A stretch of 64,000 nt of DNA from Anaerolineae bacterium (GCA_020849765.1 JADLAY010000031.1:1-64000); one strand, 5' to 3'. Positions 16,291 through 24,973 are shown, counted from the first letter of the stretch. Translations and numbers: made by a program. Notes: generated by a model not told the origin, from the letters alone.

Positions 16291-17233
16291 ATTTTCCGGG
16301 TTTGCGCGCAAAAGTGAGGTACAGCATGTACGCGCTGATTTCCATCAGATTACTATCGGCTATCGCCTGCCGCGCCGCCGCTGCATCCACCACGTTGTAC
16401 AGCCACTCCGCATCTTCTTCTGTGCCACCTGCGGCACATAGCAATTCGATATTCTGAGCTAATCCTGTGCAATCCGGGTCTGGCGCATAGTAGGCTTTTA
16501 ACAATTCGAGGTAGTCTTCCTGCTTGGGATGGCGGTATGGAGGAATCACATGCAAAACACGGTCATTGAGTCGCACATCAAATACATCTAGTCCTGCGGT
16601 CGCCGCCAGCACTGGAACACGCACGCCAAGATAGTCATCACCACGACCCAGTGCCCGCTTGCCCTTCATCAGCAAACGAGATAGGCGAAATAACTTTTCA
16701 TACCATGCGTCATCGCGCTTTTCATCTTCCACACTGTTATAGGCCGAGACTGGACCGACGCTGGTATACTCCGCTGCCATAAAGACACCGTTCGGCTTTA
16801 GCACGCGCACCATCTCGCGTACCACCGGCGCAGCATCACGAACATGAGTAAGCACCGTCTGGCACAAAACCGCATCAAACCGACTGTCTCCGTATTTCAA
16901 CTGATGTGCGTCACCCTGCTCGAGTGTCAGATTCGCCAGTCCCTTCTGCCTTGCGCCGTCAGCTGCGCTTTCCAGCGCGGTAGGTTCTATGTCCATCCCG
17001 GTGATGTGGAGATCAGGACGCAGTTCGGCTAATACGATAGAGAGTCCCCCATAACCACAGCCCACATCGAGTACGTGTCCGCTTTGCGGAATGTTCATCA
17101 ATGGCAGCATGATGCGCTCGAAGTAGTCTGCATTGTAGAAGGTCTTGACCCGAAGCCGTAGGAATTTCGCTGTGTCTTCATCGACCCAGATAGAGTTCGT
17201 TTTTGGGGAATTGCTTTGCGCCGTCATTGACAT
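16280..17233 (-). CDS. SAM-dependent methyltransferase (class I)
   Basis: 317 residues. Rossmann-fold methyltransferase: motif I VLDVGCGYGGLS (about 54-65), acidic motif II in ITGMDIEPTAL, motif III QGDAHQLKYGDSRFDAVLC and motif V after VLKPNGVFMAAEY. The C-terminal ~120 residues, rich in charged helices, form an added domain and may determine substrate. Family UbiE/Methyltransf_11-like; substrate unknown. Followed in the same direction by the disrupted cytochrome/membrane gene, whose start overlaps its stop. Confidence 0.85.
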   Translation of the reverse strand: MSMTAQSNSPKTNSIWVDEDTAKFLRLRVKTFYNADYFERIMLPLMNIPQSGHVLDVGCGYGGLSIVLAELRPDLHITGMDIEPTALESAADGARQKGLANLTLEQGDAHQLKYGDSRFDAVLCQTVLTHVRDAAPVVREMVRVLKPNGVFMAAEYTSVGPVSAYNSVEDEKRDDAWYEKLFRLSRLLMKGKRALGRGDDYLGVRVPVLAATAGLDVFDVRLNDRVLHVIPPYRHPKQEDYLELLKAYYAPDPDCTGLAQNIELLCAAGGTEEDAEWLYNVVDAAAARQAIADSNLMEISAYMLYLTFARKPGKYVS

Positions 17234-17307
17234 CCCTTTGGTCTCTATCTCTGTGCTGCCTTACCTATCTACATCGCTACCTCTTTAGCCTTACCTACCT
17301 ACGGGTC

Positions 17308-18162
17308 TCAGGTCTGCAATGTTTTGTCAAAGACCTTACTCAAACCTGCCTGAAAGGCCGGCGCGACTACCCCACAGTGCTTGCAGTGGGCAAAGATCTG
17401 GTATGTGAACTTGAATCCTGAATAATTCTGCTGTTTGATAGCGTTCACAAATGCCTCAACATGAAGTACATCGTAATCGTTGAGTTCTTGTTCACCGAAC
17501 GCAAAATACAGTTGAACCGGAAGACTTTCATGCCGTGCGGCATATTCCCGTTCATTATGGCGAATGAAGCCATTATCAAACGGAATATCCGGGCTGACCA
17601 CCACATATCGTTGAAATAGTTCCGGTAGTTGAAACAGGGCATAGAGCGCAAACAGCCCCCCCCACGAATGCCCCATCAGCGTCCTGTCGGTTGGGTTAGT
17701 CCGATAGGCCGTATCTATCATAGGGATCAATTCTTGATGGATAAATTGCAAAAAATGACCGCCGCCACCGGATTCAACGCGATCCAGCCTGGGAAATAGC
17801 TCTCGCATAGCTTTCTCCGCATCTTCGTCAACAGCGGGCAAGAGATCGCGTGTGCGAAGCTGTATGAACTGATCGAAAATGTCTGGTAGAGAACCGCTGA
17901 CGGGGTAGCCAATACCCACAATCAGCGCGTCCGGAAGCTCGTCGCAAAAAGGCACACGAAAGTTCATGGCGCGAACCATTTCCGTGACCATTCCAAAGTA
18001 TAAATTCGCATCCAGCAGATAAATCACCGGGTAGGATTTGTTGGGCTGGTCACGATAAGAGGGCGGCAATGCAATCGATATGCAATATTCCTGACCAACC
18101 CCTGCTGACCGAACCGTTCGCATTTCTGTTTCGGGAATAGATACCATAGGGAATGTTGTCAT
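17308..18162 (-). CDS. Alpha/beta-hydrolase esterase (enterochelin-esterase-like)
   Basis: 284 residues, no signal peptide. N-terminal strand-rich part EYCISIALPPSYRDQPNKSYPVIYLLD is typical of the esterase D / IroE-Fes group; nucleophile elbow GHSWGG at about residue 166; a C-terminal His in AHCKHCGVVAPAF could complete the triad. Likely hydrolyses a small ester; substrate unknown. Upstream lies a truncated O-methyltransferase, downstream an intact methyltransferase, all leftward. Confidence 0.82.
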   Translation of the reverse strand: MTTFPMVSIPETEMRTVRSAGVGQEYCISIALPPSYRDQPNKSYPVIYLLDANLYFGMVTEMVRAMNFRVPFCDELPDALIVGIGYPVSGSLPDIFDQFIQLRTRDLLPAVDEDAEKAMRELFPRLDRVESGGGGHFLQFIHQELIPMIDTAYRTNPTDRTLMGHSWGGLFALYALFQLPELFQRYVVVSPDIPFDNGFIRHNEREYAARHESLPVQLYFAFGEQELNDYDVLHVEAFVNAIKQQNYSGFKFTYQIFAHCKHCGVVAPAFQAGLSKVFDKTLQT

Positions 18163-18172
18163 TTTATGCTCC

Positions 18173-18589
18173 TCAACACCACGCCGCAGACATTGACTTG
18201 AGGCTTAGTAAACGCCATTTTGAGTGCAGAACGTTATCAGAGCGCGCAGCCCCTCTTATCAGTTCAACCACATCACATACGCCTGACAACTTGAAAGTTT
18301 CACTTGCCAGATTTGCCTTTGCTTCCAGCGCTTCAAATGTCGTGATCTTCCTGCCCATAGCTCGGCACGCCAATGCCAGCCACAGGGTCGAGTAACCTGC
18401 GCTGGTGCCGATTTCGATCCAGTCACCTTCGGGCGCATTACTCGCCAGAAGAGCGAGAAACTTTCCCGTGTCAGGAGGGATTTGCCGCAGCCGTTGTATG
18501 CGAGGCGTGTTGTCAGTTCGATCCTGGGCATCACGCCGTTCCAGATAAGCCATGCGATCTAGTATCTGCTTTGGAATGTGATAAAACAT
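18173..18589 (-). pseudogene. C-terminally truncated O-methyltransferase
   Basis: 138 residues. Resembles the first part of CaffeoylCoA/catechol-type O-methyltransferases: [35 protein letters not shown] (SAM motif I), [23 protein letters not shown]. The family is normally over 200 residues; here the sequence ends soon after motif II in [18 protein letters not shown], with no D-x-x-K-region or C-terminal strands. Likely inactive remnant, cut short just before the esterase gene. Confidence 0.68.
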
Positions 18590-18729
18590 ATGTCATTTTC
18601 AATAGCAATCGACCCATCGTCAAACGCACGAAGGCCGTGACAAAAATAGCACGCGATTCATTTTGGCAAAGGATTCAACCCCTTGCCCGAAATCGCTTTT
18701 TTATGAACCGTGCAACAAAGGCGGCCAGA

Positions 18730-19242
18730 TTAGAATCGCCAGTAACGGGCTGTCGCCATGGTGAGCAAAGAAATAGTTAACAGGATCACATCGAAACGCT
18801 CGATAGTTCTAATTTCCTGATCAATTCTCTGCAACTCGGCTGCTTGCGCCGGGTCAGGGGTACTGCCAGACATGGCGACTTGCTGGCCTAGCTTTCCTAG
18901 ACGCTCCCCGCGTGGCCGGAGCATGAAGAAGCCAACCAAGTACGCTCCAATTGCGGCCACAGAGCCAATGGTGAATACTAATCCGGGACCTGATTGAACC
19001 CAGGCTGGTTGTAAGCCGCCGGATATATACCAGTACAGCAGAGCTCCAGCTATGATGGTTAGTGCGCTGGCGACGTTCATGTACAGGGGATAGCGCCGTT
19101 TTTGAATAAGAGCTTGCATAAACTTTGGTGCAGTCGACCCCAATGCTTTGGCAGCAGGTTCGACCAGAAAGAAATAGAAGATCGCTGTACCCGCCCACAG
19201 CGCGCCTGCAACAACATGGACAGCGCGAAGAAGAAGTAACAT
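18730..19242 (-). CDS. Four-helix membrane protein (CopD/DUF2269-like)
   Basis: 170 residues from the ATG at 19242; an upstream TTG would fall inside the operator at 19290-19305 and is less likely. Four transmembrane helices: MLLLLRAVHVVAGALWAGTA, a second near ALTIIAGALLYWY, a third near VAAIGAYLVGFFMLRP, and a C-terminal helix. The N-terminal R-x-x-H-V-x-x-G-x-x-W-x-G pattern is typical of DUF2269/CopD-like proteins, where His may bind haem or copper. The Crp-type palindrome 48 bp upstream suggests coregulation with nos genes. Confidence 0.75.
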   Translation of the reverse strand: MLLLLRAVHVVAGALWAGTAIFYFFLVEPAAKALGSTAPKFMQALIQKRRYPLYMNVASALTIIAGALLYWYISGGLQPAWVQSGPGLVFTIGSVAAIGAYLVGFFMLRPRGERLGKLGQQVAMSGSTPDPAQAAELQRIDQEIRTIERFDVILLTISLLTMATARYWRF

Positions 19243-19289
19243 TTCTATACTGGTTTTGATTATATGATGCGCTGGGAACGAAAATGTGC

Positions 19290-19305
19290 TGTGACTCAAA
19301 TCACA
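19290..19305. promoter_or_regulatory. Crp/Fnr-type palindrome upstream of the CopD/DUF2269-like gene
   Basis: TGTGACTCAAATCACA; both half-sites TGTGA/TCACA intact. Lies 48-63 bp upstream of the likely ATG at 19242 and downstream of the metallo-beta-lactamase-fold gene. Third of four such sites in the window. Confidence 0.75.
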
Positions 19306-19327
19306 CCGCCCGTGGAGGCACCATTAC

Positions 19328-20152
19328 TCAGTCTCCCTCGCTTGCGACGACTTGACCAACCTGGGACAATGCACAAAATGTCATCGAATGAAAACGATCT
19401 GACAATTCATCCGCATACTCGTTCAGGTCAATAAAAGGCAGATGGAACAGATCGCGCCAGGGACGGTGCGCCTCGTACACATAAACCGCTTTGGGGGCAA
19501 GCATCTCCACCCAACGCGGGATAGCCTCCGCGTCATCTGGCTCAACCGCAAACAAGAGCTTATCCGCAGGCAGGCTTCGGGAAACCTGCTCGACTTCCCC
19601 AGGGTTCGTCAACCGATGCACACCTTCGGAGTAGTTCAAAACCGTCATTCCATCAGGATAGGTGATATGAAAGCCAAGTTGGGGCGCATTCATCGGCAGG
19701 CTCAACCCAAGCATTCCGATGCGGATCAGGTCAATCGGGTGGAGAATGAGTTGAAAGATGTACTCGACTTTGGGGCGCAGTCCCGGTGGCAGCAGCGGCA
19801 TATGCACCCAGGTGAAAGTCGTCACCTTCACACCTTCAATGGTGACACTTTCACCAGCCTGAACGTTATGCACATTTTCAGGGGCGAGAATGCCATGCCG
19901 ATTGACGTGTTGGAGGACATCCGGGGATGAAATCAGGTGAATGTTGGAAATGTAGGGGCGGGCTTCCGAGGCCTCCAGAAAGGCGCGTAAAGAGCCTGCG
20001 TGTTCGGGATGCCCATGCGTCAGGCAAAACACCATCACCTGATTTCCCTTTAGCGCATCCCATGTTACCGCATCGCCGAACAGGTCAAAGCCAATCAGCG
20101 TATTCGCATTCCGCAGCACGATCCCTGACCAGCCAAAGTAGTGAATTTGCAT
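19328..20152 (-). CDS. Metallo-beta-lactamase-fold hydrolase
   Basis: 274 residues. Starts MQIHYFGWSGIVLRN, with the T-H-G-H-P-E-H-A-G motif at about 45-53. This is a near-canonical HxHxDH metal site with Glu in place of the Asp. Other potential ligands are TWVHMP at about 118 and the late VYEAHRPWRD. Related to UlaG-like MBL proteins; the substrate is unknown. Last gene of the radical SAM/dehydrogenase/flavin-reductase set, 14 bp after the flavin reductase gene. Confidence 0.82.
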   Translation of the reverse strand: MQIHYFGWSGIVLRNANTLIGFDLFGDAVTWDALKGNQVMVFCLTHGHPEHAGSLRAFLEASEARPYISNIHLISSPDVLQHVNRHGILAPENVHNVQAGESVTIEGVKVTTFTWVHMPLLPPGLRPKVEYIFQLILHPIDLIRIGMLGLSLPMNAPQLGFHITYPDGMTVLNYSEGVHRLTNPGEVEQVSRSLPADKLLFAVEPDDAEAIPRWVEMLAPKAVYVYEAHRPWRDLFHLPFIDLNEYADELSDRFHSMTFCALSQVGQVVASEGD

Positions 20153-20166
20153 GATCTCACCTGCCC

Positions 20167-20736
20167 TTATGTATTTATATTCGCCGTCTCAAGACGATTG
20201 GCTCGTTCAATGACGCCGTAAGTCGCGTCCTCCAGAAAACACAGCATTCGCATCTGCGCGTAAGCATCGGCAGCATCACACGCTGCTTTGTCCATCGAGA
20301 CCGCCACGATTTGACCCAGCAGAATCACTTCGTCCCCATAAGTCACCTGTTGATCCAGCACACATTCCAGATGTGCCTTGCATTCTTCAATGCGTGGCGG
20401 CTTGACCTGGATCGCCGGAATCGGCGCCAGTCCAACCGCTTCCACAGGTCGGGGATGGGACAACGTGTGGCTGCGCCAGATGGTTTGGGCAAGTTCCGCG
20501 CCCGGTATATTCACGACAAATTCCCGATTGGCGAGGATATTCTGAGCCGTCCAGTGCTTGAGATTGCAGCCTAATGCCAGAATAGGAGGCTTCAGCGCCA
20601 TCATCGAAATCCAACTTTTCGGCGCGATGTTCGATGTGCCATCCGGGTTGAGGCTCGTTACCAGCGTGATCTGTCCAAGCAAGGGCGCTGGATGCCAGAC
20701 ACGCTTATTCAGGTCAAAATTCACCTTCTCTTTCAT
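20167..20736 (-). CDS. Flavin reductase-like FMN-binding protein
   Basis: 189 residues from the ATG at 20736 (MKEKVNFDLNKR); a longer reading would run through arginine-rich non-family sequence. Split-barrel flavin reductase pattern: 'GQITLVTSLNPDGTSNIAPKS', a following MMALKPPILALG strand, AQNILANREFVVNIP and ECKAHLECVLDQQVTYGDEVILLGQIVAV. Probably binds FMN and may supply reduced flavin or act directly on a substrate. Its start lies within the end of the upstream dehydrogenase-like gene (23 bp overlap), so translation is coupled. Confidence 0.85.
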   Translation of the reverse strand: MKEKVNFDLNKRVWHPAPLLGQITLVTSLNPDGTSNIAPKSWISMMALKPPILALGCNLKHWTAQNILANREFVVNIPGAELAQTIWRSHTLSHPRPVEAVGLAPIPAIQVKPPRIEECKAHLECVLDQQVTYGDEVILLGQIVAVSMDKAACDAADAYAQMRMLCFLEDATYGVIERANRLETANINT

Positions 20737-21934
20737 GAGGTTTGGTCTCAATGCCCTCCCACCGTTCCATGATATGAAAACCACGACGACGCACTTTCTC
20801 CAGAAAGCGTGTCGCTGAAATAGCCTTCTCAAGCGGCAAGACGCCGGGTGCAATCGCACCGCGCGCGATGAACTGCGTCATGATAGCCGCGTGCCATCCG
20901 GTCAAACGCTCCATTGCGGTGAAGCCGGTGGTTTCGTCGTAGCGGTCAATCAGTTCAATGACCAGCGAGAGGGCTTTGCCATCCTTCTCGCCAGTGCCTG
21001 TGGCACGCATCAGGCAAACGTCAATCACACGTTCAGCCTCGATGCTCGGTCCAAGCAAAGCGTGATAGACCTGGCGCGGGCTGATGGTCAAGCCGGGTGC
21101 AATCGCAAATGGCGTCTCCCGGAAAAGCCCCAGGTCTTTGAAGGCTTTGAACTGCTGGTAATGACCCGGATAGCGCAGCGTTTTGTTCTCGTAGACCTGC
21201 AAAACGCCTTCGTAACTATAGGGAACGGTGGAAGTGCCGCCAGAAGTGACAAATGCCTCCAACCTGCCGAAACCATCGAATTCAATGGTCTCTGGCTCGG
21301 TCAGCGCGTCCACCGGCGTAACTACCCCGCCGCGCAGGAATAGTGCCTGGCCGTCGTACTCGTTCGTGAGTCCATTGATGTGAAAGGAACACCGGTAGCC
21401 CCAGGGTTCGGGTGGATTCTGCGGCAGTCCGCCATCCCACACGCGCACTTCGCGTGGGGCTGCGCCGCGCGCCTGCAACTGCTCGATGGCATAGACGCCG
21501 AGGGTGTTGTTCAGCCCCGGACCCATGCCGCAGTCAGGGACAACCGTCATGCCTGCGGCGCGCGCCTCATTCGTCATCGCTAGCTGCTTGAGAACTGTGT
21601 CGGTGTGACCGCCGAGATCAACCATGCTGACACGTGCCTCGATAGCGGCTCGCGTGCAATCGAGGACAAACACGAACGGTACGGCGCATAAGAACACGTC
21701 AACGGGTTTAAGGAGTTCAACCAATGCATCGTAATCGCTCACATCAACCTCTACGCCGGTGGCAATCCGCCGTCCAATCAAGTGGTTGATGTACTCGGCA
21801 GCGCGGGTTGCCGTATCACGGTTGGCATCCGCCAGAAGAATATGGGCAGCATCACCCCATTTCGCCATGTCATAGGCAGCCGCCACCCCCTGGCGTCCAG
21901 CCCCAACGACGGCGTACCGATATTGTTCCGTCAT
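20714..21934 (-). CDS. Saccharopine dehydrogenase-like oxidoreductase
   Basis: 406 residues. N-terminal NAD(P)-binding Rossmann motif VVGAGRQGVAAAYDMAKWG (about 9-27), then ADANRDTATRAAEYIN and the family segment VSMVDLGGHTDTVLKQL followed by VVPDCGMGPGLNNTLGVYAI, as in saccharopine / lysine 6-dehydrogenase-type proteins. The C-terminal domain (about 130-380) is of matching length. Likely oxidises an amino acid or related amine with NAD(P). Overlaps the upstream radical SAM gene by 4 bp. Lysine catabolism is not otherwise evident here, so the true substrate is open. Confidence 0.85.
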   Translation of the reverse strand: MTEQYRYAVVGAGRQGVAAAYDMAKWGDAAHILLADANRDTATRAAEYINHLIGRRIATGVEVDVSDYDALVELLKPVDVFLCAVPFVFVLDCTRAAIEARVSMVDLGGHTDTVLKQLAMTNEARAAGMTVVPDCGMGPGLNNTLGVYAIEQLQARGAAPREVRVWDGGLPQNPPEPWGYRCSFHINGLTNEYDGQALFLRGGVVTPVDALTEPETIEFDGFGRLEAFVTSGGTSTVPYSYEGVLQVYENKTLRYPGHYQQFKAFKDLGLFRETPFAIAPGLTISPRQVYHALLGPSIEAERVIDVCLMRATGTGEKDGKALSLVIELIDRYDETTGFTAMERLTGWHAAIMTQFIARGAIAPGVLPLEKAISATRFLEKVRRRGFHIMERWEGIETKPHEREGEF

Positions 21935-23379
21935 TCGATGACACTCCTATACTCCATGCGTTCTTCCTTGCCCGATATATTATTGAAATCGGCAGGGATT
22001 GGGGCATGTGTAAATTGGTGTGCCCGGCGCATCATCATGGCGACGCACAGCGCGCCAAGCATGAGACGCGGGATATGGGGCTTAAACGCATAACGCGGAC
22101 GGTAAAGTCGGAGACGCTTAATCGCTCGCCAGACTACCCGCCAGTAATACTTCCGCAGCAAGCGGTACATTTCCTTCTGCGGGAGTGCCGTTGGAACCAC
22201 AAAATGCGCCAGATCGTAGAGTTCCCGATGATCGGTCAGTACATTGGACTTGTGTTCCAGATACAGGTCGGTTCCCGGAAGGGGTGTCAGCGGGGTTAAT
22301 TCGGTCAGGACGATGGCGGGTCGCGCATTCACGTAACGATCAATCCGCTCGAAATCCTGCTCGGTAAAATCAGGCAGCACGACGAAACCTGCGCTCACGC
22401 CCACCCCGCACCGGTGCAGGATGTCTAGCGCTCGCTCGTTGATCTCGACGTTGGAGCGTTTGTTGAGCGAATTCATGTCGGTGTCGTCAACCGCTTCTAG
22501 CCCGGTCATGACGATTTCAACGCCAATGCACGCCCATTTTTCAAAAAGAGCAGGATTTTGAACCACGCAGTCGGCGCGGCTGTAGACGAAGTAGTGCTTG
22601 CGAATGCCGCGCTCGACGATCAGGTCATGCAGTCGCTCCATCCGTTGCGTGTCAATAAAGGAGTGATCGTCGCAGAATAGCACGAACTTCTCCTGAATAC
22701 GGCTCAAGTCCTCGACGATCCGTTCGGGTGAACGGGGGATAAAGCGCCGGTTGGTGAATTTCTGGCAAGAACAAAAATTACACGGAAATGTGCAGCCCAT
22801 CGAAGTCTGAATCGAAGCAACCGGAGACTCAAACAGGTAAAAATATCTCGAACGATAGGCTGCCGTGAGCGAACGGTTGGGAAGCGGTTGGTGATCCAGC
22901 GAGCGCGGCAGCGGGCGTGGCGGCGTAAAGTGCAGTCCGCCACTGTTCGGCAGTGCCAACCCGGCGACATCTGTAAAGTCCCGGTGCTGATGTCGTCGTG
23001 CCACAAGCTCCTGAAAGGCAGGCACACCCTCTCCTAAAACGATAGCATCGATGTAGGGCGCATTGAAGTCCTGCGGAAAAAGCGAGGCGTGGTGTCCGCC
23101 GATTAACGTGAGGATATTGGGGTTAAATTCTTTCGCCGTTTTCATCACCTGGCGAGCGGTGTAGGTCTGCACAATCTGGCTGCTCGCGCCGACTACATCC
23201 GGCTGGAATCGCTCCAACGCGCCTGCCAAATCAGTATCAAGCTCCATGTCAAGCAATCGGACTTCATGGTCAGGAACAGATGCACCGATAGTTTCCAAGG
23301 CCAGTGGCTCAACCTTAGAGAGGTGCTTCAGTCCCATCGTCAATTCGCCGCTGGGTGGATTGACCAGCAGAATTTTCAA
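21931..23379 (-). CDS. Cobalamin-binding radical SAM protein
   Basis: About 483 residues. N-terminal B12-binding-type domain (LKILLVNPPSGELTMGLKHL... VVGASSQIVQTYTARQVM... LIGGHHASLFPQDF). The radical SAM core has CTFPCNFCSC, the CxxxCxxC cluster motif, at about residue 195. A basic, aromatic C-terminal region (YYWRVVWRAIKRLRLYRPRY) with hydrophobic stretches suggests membrane association. The start is a TTG at 23379, preceded by AGAGGGGG at proper spacing; a TTG two codons upstream is possible. Class B B12-radical SAM enzymes often methylate unactivated carbons or rearrange rings. The product is unknown; the three downstream genes suggest a small tailoring pathway. Confidence 0.88.
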   Translation of the reverse strand: MKILLVNPPSGELTMGLKHLSKVEPLALETIGASVPDHEVRLLDMELDTDLAGALERFQPDVVGASSQIVQTYTARQVMKTAKEFNPNILTLIGGHHASLFPQDFNAPYIDAIVLGEGVPAFQELVARRHQHRDFTDVAGLALPNSGGLHFTPPRPLPRSLDHQPLPNRSLTAAYRSRYFYLFESPVASIQTSMGCTFPCNFCSCQKFTNRRFIPRSPERIVEDLSRIQEKFVLFCDDHSFIDTQRMERLHDLIVERGIRKHYFVYSRADCVVQNPALFEKWACIGVEIVMTGLEAVDDTDMNSLNKRSNVEINERALDILHRCGVGVSAGFVVLPDFTEQDFERIDRYVNARPAIVLTELTPLTPLPGTDLYLEHKSNVLTDHRELYDLAHFVVPTALPQKEMYRLLRKYYWRVVWRAIKRLRLYRPRYAFKPHIPRLMLGALCVAMMMRRAHQFTHAPIPADFNNISGKEERMEYRSVIE

Positions 23380-23680
23380 GCACAACCCCCTCTACAGTCC
23401 CCGCGCCGCGACCATCACAAAAGCCCCAATCCAGCGCGTGGGATGATTCAACGGCGACGCAATATCAGGGTGACGGCTTCGCTGTCCAGGTCTTCTCATG
23501 CTGCTAGCACATGCAGGTCCCCATAGGCGTAACTTGTTGTTTGGATGAGGCCTCACCGTTTTATTGTCTGAATGGAGCTTCATTTGCTTTAGCTCGATAT
23601 CGTTCCGGTGAGGCAAGCCAATGCCAAGTATTTCGCTTTACCCTGACATGGTTATGGTAAGTCGACTACAAGGAATGGGG

Positions 23681-23696
23681 TGTGACTCAAGTCACG
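23681..23696. promoter_or_regulatory. Crp/Fnr-type palindrome upstream of a crp relic
   Basis: TGTGACTCAAGTCACG, fourth copy of the motif. It lies 104 bp before the ATG of the decayed Crp gene (rightward) and about 300 bp before the radical SAM gene (leftward). It may be a left-over autoregulatory site or may still serve the leftward operon. Confidence 0.65.
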
Positions 23697-23800
23697 CTAC
23701 CCTCGATGCTCGTACAACTCGGCATTCGCAGTCAAGCATCATGACGCTATGGAACATAGTCAACCCAAGTTGTTTCCTTCAGGATTTGTCAAAGCGTTAA

Positions 23801-24149
23801 ATGGCTAACCCTCGTCCTGTCATCCAGATTCCGGAACTCTTGAGGAATTCGTTTTTTGAGCGATGCCTGAGACGCAGCTTAAGAAACTTGCCACTGTATT
23901 GGTTCGGCAAACATACGCACCGGAACAGCATATCTTTGTCGAGTCGGAACCGTCGCTGAGATTGTGGCTTGCGGCCGAAGGCCGTGTCAAGATCATTAAA
24001 CAATCCTGAGAGGGCGTGTCCAGGGCATTTGCTTAATAAATTGGGGTAAGTGCTTCGGCAATTGTCCTTTGTTCAACACGGGCCGAAATCCCGCGACTGT
24101 CCAGGTGTTTGATCACATGACCCTCGTTATTGACGCTAATAACCATTGA
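23801..24149 (+). pseudogene. Decayed paralogue of Crp/Fnr regulator 2
   Basis: Pieces in changing frames match regulator 2 (12500-13201) in order: MANPRPVIQIPELLRNSFFE, then after a shift LKKLATVLVRQTYAPEQHIF, WLAAEGRVKIIKQS and a stop (regulator 2: LVAVMVRRHYAPGQVIFLEG, WFVSEGRVKIIKHS). After two more stops and a frame change comes GKCFGNCPLFNTGRNPATVQ-VFDHMTLVI (regulator 2: GKCFGSCPLFDMENNPATAQ-ALDNVTLFV). The C-terminal half including the HTH is gone. Clear gene decay with at least two frameshifts and several stops. Confidence 0.88.
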
Positions 24150-24275
24150 TAAAATGAGAAGTGCCGACCCGTAGTCGCAGTCCGAAGCAACGCTCTGGGT
24201 CGTGTGAACACAGTGAGGCACAAAATAGAGAAAGAGTAATGCGGGTTCGACCTTCCATTGCTCCCGCGCTAGCTT

Positions 24276-24319
24276 CGAATGGTCAAATCCCCTTGAGTTC
24301 AAGGGGATTTGACCATTCG
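24276..24319. repeat. Perfect 44-bp inverted repeat (21-bp arms)
   Basis: Two identical 21-base arms in inverted orientation with a 2-base spacer GT; the core arm is GGTCAAATCCCCTTGA. Additional GCTCCCG (24260) / CGGGAGC (24318) sequences flank or overlap the right arm. No T-run follows, so it is not a typical intrinsic terminator. A very long cruciform of this kind suggests a mobile-element relic (REP/MITE-like) or a strong RNA hairpin. Confidence 0.85.
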
Positions 24320-24494
24320 GGAGCGACGGGGCTTTGCTCCCATCTTCCCCACCCCCGTACAAGTATAAGTTCAGCACCGCAGTTCCATCTCGAATCACAA
24401 TGTACTCGCCGGGTTGAAGCGCCAATCCCATCAGTTCAATGTCTCGATGCGAATCCTTCGATACAATAGTTGCGTAGTTGCCGTCCTCGATCAA
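24320..24494 (-). other. Possible truncated open frame cut by the palindrome
   Basis: Leftward from 24494: MIEDGNYATIVSKDSHRDIE, then LMGLALQPGEYIVIRDGTAV and LNLYLYGGGEDG. Composition looks protein-like, but the frame runs into the 44-bp palindrome and then into the antisense of the decayed crp gene. Probably a gene remnant. No family recognised. The remaining stretch to 24733 shows nothing I can support. Confidence 0.3.
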
Positions 24495-24733
24495 TTCGGC
24501 GATGAGATTGAAACTGTCAGCATTGTGTGGCGATACCCTAGTCCGCTCAACATTGTATGTGGAAACATTGTTCCTTGTATGAATTTGAATGAACTCTGCG
24601 CGGTTTCAAGTAACACGCGCAGTTCCACAAATTTGGATATCGCATCAAGAACCAGTACACATAGACTTTATGAGGCGTCTTGCCTGAACCCGGTTTCGGC
24701 GTGAGAGAAGTCCTGAGATAAAGCAGTTAGTGC

Positions 24734-24973
24734 TTATTCCTTGCTTTCATCAACAATCTGCCCCACCCGCCGCGCTGAAATGCCATATTGCCGCCCAATC
24801 TTGGTTTTAGGAACGCCTTGTGCATAAAGCTCCCGAATTTCGCGATTTCTCTGGCGCATCTTCTGCATTTCAGTGCCGTCTTCGTAGAGAGTTTGGAGGA
24901 TGATGTCGCTGGCCTTGTCTGGGGTGGTAATGATCCTCTGATACCTGTCGGGGGTATACAAGAAGGACACCAC
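24734..24973 (-). CDS. Small helix-turn-helix protein
   Basis: Up to 79 residues. The C-terminal part MRQRNREIRELYAQGVPKTK then IGRQYGISARRVGQIVDESKE is a resolvase/sigma-like HTH (REIRELYAQGVPKTKIGRQYGISARRVGQI). The start is unclear: GTG at 24973 lies in a hairpin, and an internal ATG near 24866 would still keep the HTH. Likely DNA-binding, possibly a relic of a recombinase or a small regulator. It lies downstream of the kai-type genes on the same strand. Confidence 0.6.
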   Translation of the reverse strand: MVSFLYTPDRYQRIITTPDKASDIILQTLYEDGTEMQKMRQRNREIRELYAQGVPKTKIGRQYGISARRVGQIVDESKE

